A stretch of DNA of 7,482 nt from Thiotrichaceae bacterium (GTDB lineage: Bacteria; Pseudomonadota; Gammaproteobacteria; Thiotrichales; Thiotrichaceae): assembly GCA_027008665.1 (NCBI GenBank), contig JALVEA010000411.1, forward strand, positions 1 to 7,482, given 5' to 3'. The notes under the pieces are model-generated. The model did not search any database and was not told the DNA's origin. It worked only from the letters and a program-made list of their open reading frames with translations. Positions 5,686-7,482 of this stretch are shown piece by piece. How positions within the stretch are numbered: position 1 is the stretch's first letter; every line of letters starts with the position of its first letter. The position numbers and the translations under genes are program-made.

Positions 5686-6936
5686 ATGAATAGTAATAAG
5701 AAAAAAAACAAGAAAATCACTCAGGATAAAATCACTCAGGATTTTTCTAATACACAGGAAATGAGGATATTAAATAACAACTATATTTTAGGTCCTTCTC
5801 TGTTGAAAAATAGCACGGGTGATATCTATGCCGCATGGGATGTTGCAAAAGATGCTAATATGTCTCCTGACGAGGCCTCTTACCATTTACCGTCACCCTT
5901 TTTTATTAAGTTTTTACCTGAAAATTACTCTCGTTCTGATGAATCGATGCGAATTTTTAAAGAGGAGATTCAGCAACAAGCAAAGTGTTGTGATTGGTGC
6001 AAGGTTGTTGCTTTCGATCATGACGGTGATGATGATTATATCGTTTTAAAACTTCCTCGTGGTGAATTTCTTGGAAAAAAAATAGAAACATCAATTATTT
6101 ATGGTGATTTACCCAAGGTGTTGGACTTAATTTCTAATATTCATACCGCATTAAATACGCTCGAAAAATGTGGTATTAAACATGGAAGACTAGAACCCGC
6201 TTCAATTTTCATCACTGAAAACAAAGAAGTAGAGATAGTAGATAGTATTTATGTCTCAGCTAAACAACGTCAGTTAAAACAAGGGGTAGATTATACATCC
6301 ACCGTTCCTAATCGTGAGGCAATCTATGCTAGCCCTGATGTCTGTTTTGGGCGAAAAATATCAGAACAAGATGATGTGTTTTCATTGGCTTGCATTAGTT
6401 ATCATTTATTGAGCGGAGCGCATCCATTTGCTGGTGCAAATAGTGTTTCTGCACTATTAAATAAAACGCGTCCTGAACCCATTGATACATTAACGGCTGA
6501 GCAATGGCATCATCTAGAGCAAGGAATGAGTTTAAATAAAGAAACGCGTTTACAAACCATTAATGAATTCATTGATGGCTTTGACAGAGATGCCAAGCCT
6601 GTAGAAAAGAAAATAATTCCTACAGAAATAATGATTGCCAAGAAAAATGCTGAGGATTTAATAAAAAAACAGACTCAAACCACAGCAACCAGTAAGATTA
6701 GAATGAGCAATGAAGTAAAACCAAGCCCTGAAAAAACAGCGAAGCCAGTTGTAGAGCCGATTCAAGTTCCTTCCACTTTTTTAGGGACGCAGGAATTGGA
6801 TTTTTCAATGTGGACATGGGTATCTTTGAGCTTGTTACTTGGGATGGTAATTGGAGTGATTGTAATGAGTATATCTATTAGTTTATTCAATATAGACTTT
6901 TTCTCACTAATCGATATTCTCAAAGGCTTTTTTTAG
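5686..6936 (+). CDS. Tail-anchored serine/threonine protein kinase-fold protein, probable pseudokinase
   Basis: A 416-residue protein. After a Lys-rich start, residues about 33-300 follow the Hanks kinase layout: a degenerate glycine loop (ILGPSLLKNSTGDIYAA, 35-50), FFIK with the VAIK-type Lys75, a helix-C Glu at 93/94, the catalytic-loop position HGRLEPAS (166-173), Asp186-Ser-Ile in place of DFG, the APE-like ASPD (215-218), D-V-F-S-L (230-234) with HPF at 246-248, and the closing Arg288. The HRD aspartate is replaced by Arg168, the catalytic-loop Lys by Glu170 and the Asn by Ser173, and the DFG Gly is absent, so phosphotransfer is unlikely, though Lys75 and Asp186 could still hold nucleotide. 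A Lys/Thr/Pro-rich linker (about 300-372) leads to one membrane helix (about 376-401) and a 15-residue tail. Unlike PknB-type kinases there is no extracellular sensor domain. GAGGG (5674-5678) fixes the start. Its 3' end converges on the rhodanese lipoprotein gene with a 21-bp gap. Confidence 0.9.
   Translation: MNSNKKKNKKITQDKITQDFSNTQEMRILNNNYILGPSLLKNSTGDIYAAWDVAKDANMSPDEASYHLPSPFFIKFLPENYSRSDESMRIFKEEIQQQAKCCDWCKVVAFDHDGDDDYIVLKLPRGEFLGKKIETSIIYGDLPKVLDLISNIHTALNTLEKCGIKHGRLEPASIFITENKEVEIVDSIYVSAKQRQLKQGVDYTSTVPNREAIYASPDVCFGRKISEQDDVFSLACISYHLLSGAHPFAGANSVSALLNKTRPEPIDTLTAEQWHHLEQGMSLNKETRLQTINEFIDGFDRDAKPVEKKIIPTEIMIAKKNAEDLIKKQTQTTATSKIRMSNEVKPSPEKTAKPVVEPIQVPSTFLGTQELDFSMWTWVSLSLLLGMVIGVIVMSISISLFNIDFFSLIDILKGFF
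5713..5742 (+). repeat. Perfect 15-bp tandem duplication in the pseudokinase 5' end
   Basis: Two adjacent perfect copies of AAAATCACTCAGGAT (5713-5727 and 5728-5742), each encoding K-I-T-Q-D in frame, so the protein reads KITQD twice at residues 10-19. It follows an A8 tract (5701-5708) inside the Lys codons. The unit length is a multiple of three, so copy-number change would keep the frame, whereas slippage in the A8 tract would not. Confidence 0.85.
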
Positions 6937-6957
6937 GACATTTTTCTTTGTCTTACT

Positions 6958-7482
6958 TTATTTGTTATAAGCAATAACTGCGCGTTTCTCTTCTATCCAA
7001 CCCTTAATACCATGCGTTACATTATAAACTTTCTTATAACCTAATTGCCTAGTGATTGCCTGACTTGCAGCACGGGTACGATTACCTGTACGACAAATTA
7101 AAGCAACAGGCTGATCAGGTTTTACTAATGCAGTAAATTCCGACATAAAATTAGGGTTTATTCTTCCTGTTTGAGTAAAAAAAGTAATTGTATGCGAGCC
7201 TTTTACAATGCCAGTTTGTTTCCATTCCTCTTCACGGCGTATATCAATTAGAGTAACGCCCTTTTTAATCATTTGTTCTAATTGAGCATTGTTAATATTG
7301 CTATAACCACCTGCCTGTGGAATCGGAGGAGTGGTGATGGATTTAGTAGATGTAGCAACCACTGTGGCAGGTTGTACTGGTGTAGTTGTTGCTATATCAG
7401 ATTGTGTATTCGTCTCTGAACCGCAAGCGAGAAGAAGTACTGATAATGCAATAATAGAAGTATAGTTGGTTATTATTCCCAT
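6958..7482 (-). CDS. Rhodanese-domain lipoprotein (start possibly beyond window edge)
   Basis: The 174 visible residues begin at an ATG on the last three bases of the window. A hydrophobic segment (IIALSVLLLAC) ends in the lipobox L-L-A-Cys20, followed by Gly-Ser, so a lipid-anchored protein facing the periplasm is predicted. A Thr/Pro-rich linker (about 22-56) leads to one rhodanese domain (about 60-170): VTLIDIRREEEW (76-87), the active-site loop CRTGNR with Cys130, and GIKGW (158-162). This single-domain GlpE/PspE-like type can carry persulfide sulfur on Cys130; the physiological donor and acceptor are unknown. The visible N-terminus has no Lys or Arg before the hydrophobic core, unusual for a lipoprotein signal, so the true start may be an upstream ATG outside the window. 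The stop TAA lies 21 bp from the convergent pseudokinase gene, with no strong terminator between them. Confidence 0.9.
   Translation of the reverse strand: MGIITNYTSIIALSVLLLACGSETNTQSDIATTTPVQPATVVATSTKSITTPPIPQAGGYSNINNAQLEQMIKKGVTLIDIRREEEWKQTGIVKGSHTITFFTQTGRINPNFMSEFTALVKPDQPVALICRTGNRTRAASQAITRQLGYKKVYNVTHGIKGWIEEKRAVIAYNK

Noticed and set aside
5819..6049. Plus-strand open frame inside the pseudokinase gene
   Set aside because: Shifted-frame shadow; the kinase motifs are in the long frame.
6921..6960. Bidirectional terminator between the convergent genes
   Set aside because: There is a T7 run in the end of the pseudokinase gene and weak GACA/TGTC symmetry, but no stem of useful length precedes a T-run on either strand.
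1..7482. Mobile element, CRISPR array, tRNA or rRNA
   Set aside because: No transposase or integrase motifs, no regularly spaced repeats, and no cloverleaf or rRNA-like sequence seen by eye.

Overview
The window looks like chromosomal DNA from an AT-rich gammaproteobacterium. The partial CydA matches the gammaproteobacterial cytochrome bd subunit I closely and without gaps. The alanine racemase has the length and motifs of the proteobacterial enzyme, and two lipoproteins plus a glycine-zipper surface protein point to a Gram-negative envelope. Genus cannot be read from the sequence. No transposase, tRNA, rRNA, CRISPR array or prophage gene was seen.

Layout. Minus strand, 1-652: N-terminal 217 codons of cydA, running off the left edge. 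Minus strand, 766-2472: a 568-residue fusion of two cNMP-binding-type domains (the first degenerate), a rhodanese domain with an intact active-site loop, and an omega/SspA-like glutathione S-transferase. It lies upstream of cydA on the same strand. The 113 bp between them hold a good sigma70-like promoter and an FNR/Anr-like box, so cydA probably has its own oxygen-responsive promoter. Next is a 385-bp divergent regulatory region, 2473-2857, rich in inverted repeats. Plus strand: a secreted protein of unknown function (2858-3457), alanine racemase alr 9 nt later (3467-4537), a glycine-zipper outer-membrane lipoprotein (4731-5219), a small single-pass membrane protein (about 5327-5659), and a tail-anchored protein-kinase-fold protein lacking the catalytic Asp (5686-6936). 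Minus strand, converging from the right edge: a rhodanese lipoprotein (6958-7482).

How it fits together. The left part combines respiration under low oxygen (cytochrome bd) with a probable cytoplasmic sulfur/thiol-redox protein gated by a nucleotide-binding module. The right end has a second, lipid-anchored rhodanese outside the cytoplasmic membrane. The middle is envelope biology: D-alanine supply for peptidoglycan, a periplasmic protein, a surface lipoprotein, and a membrane pair whose larger member looks like a pseudokinase. The most unusual items are the cNMP-cNMP-rhodanese-GST fusion, the tail-anchored pseudokinase with its small membrane partner, and the stacked palindromes at 2758-2812.
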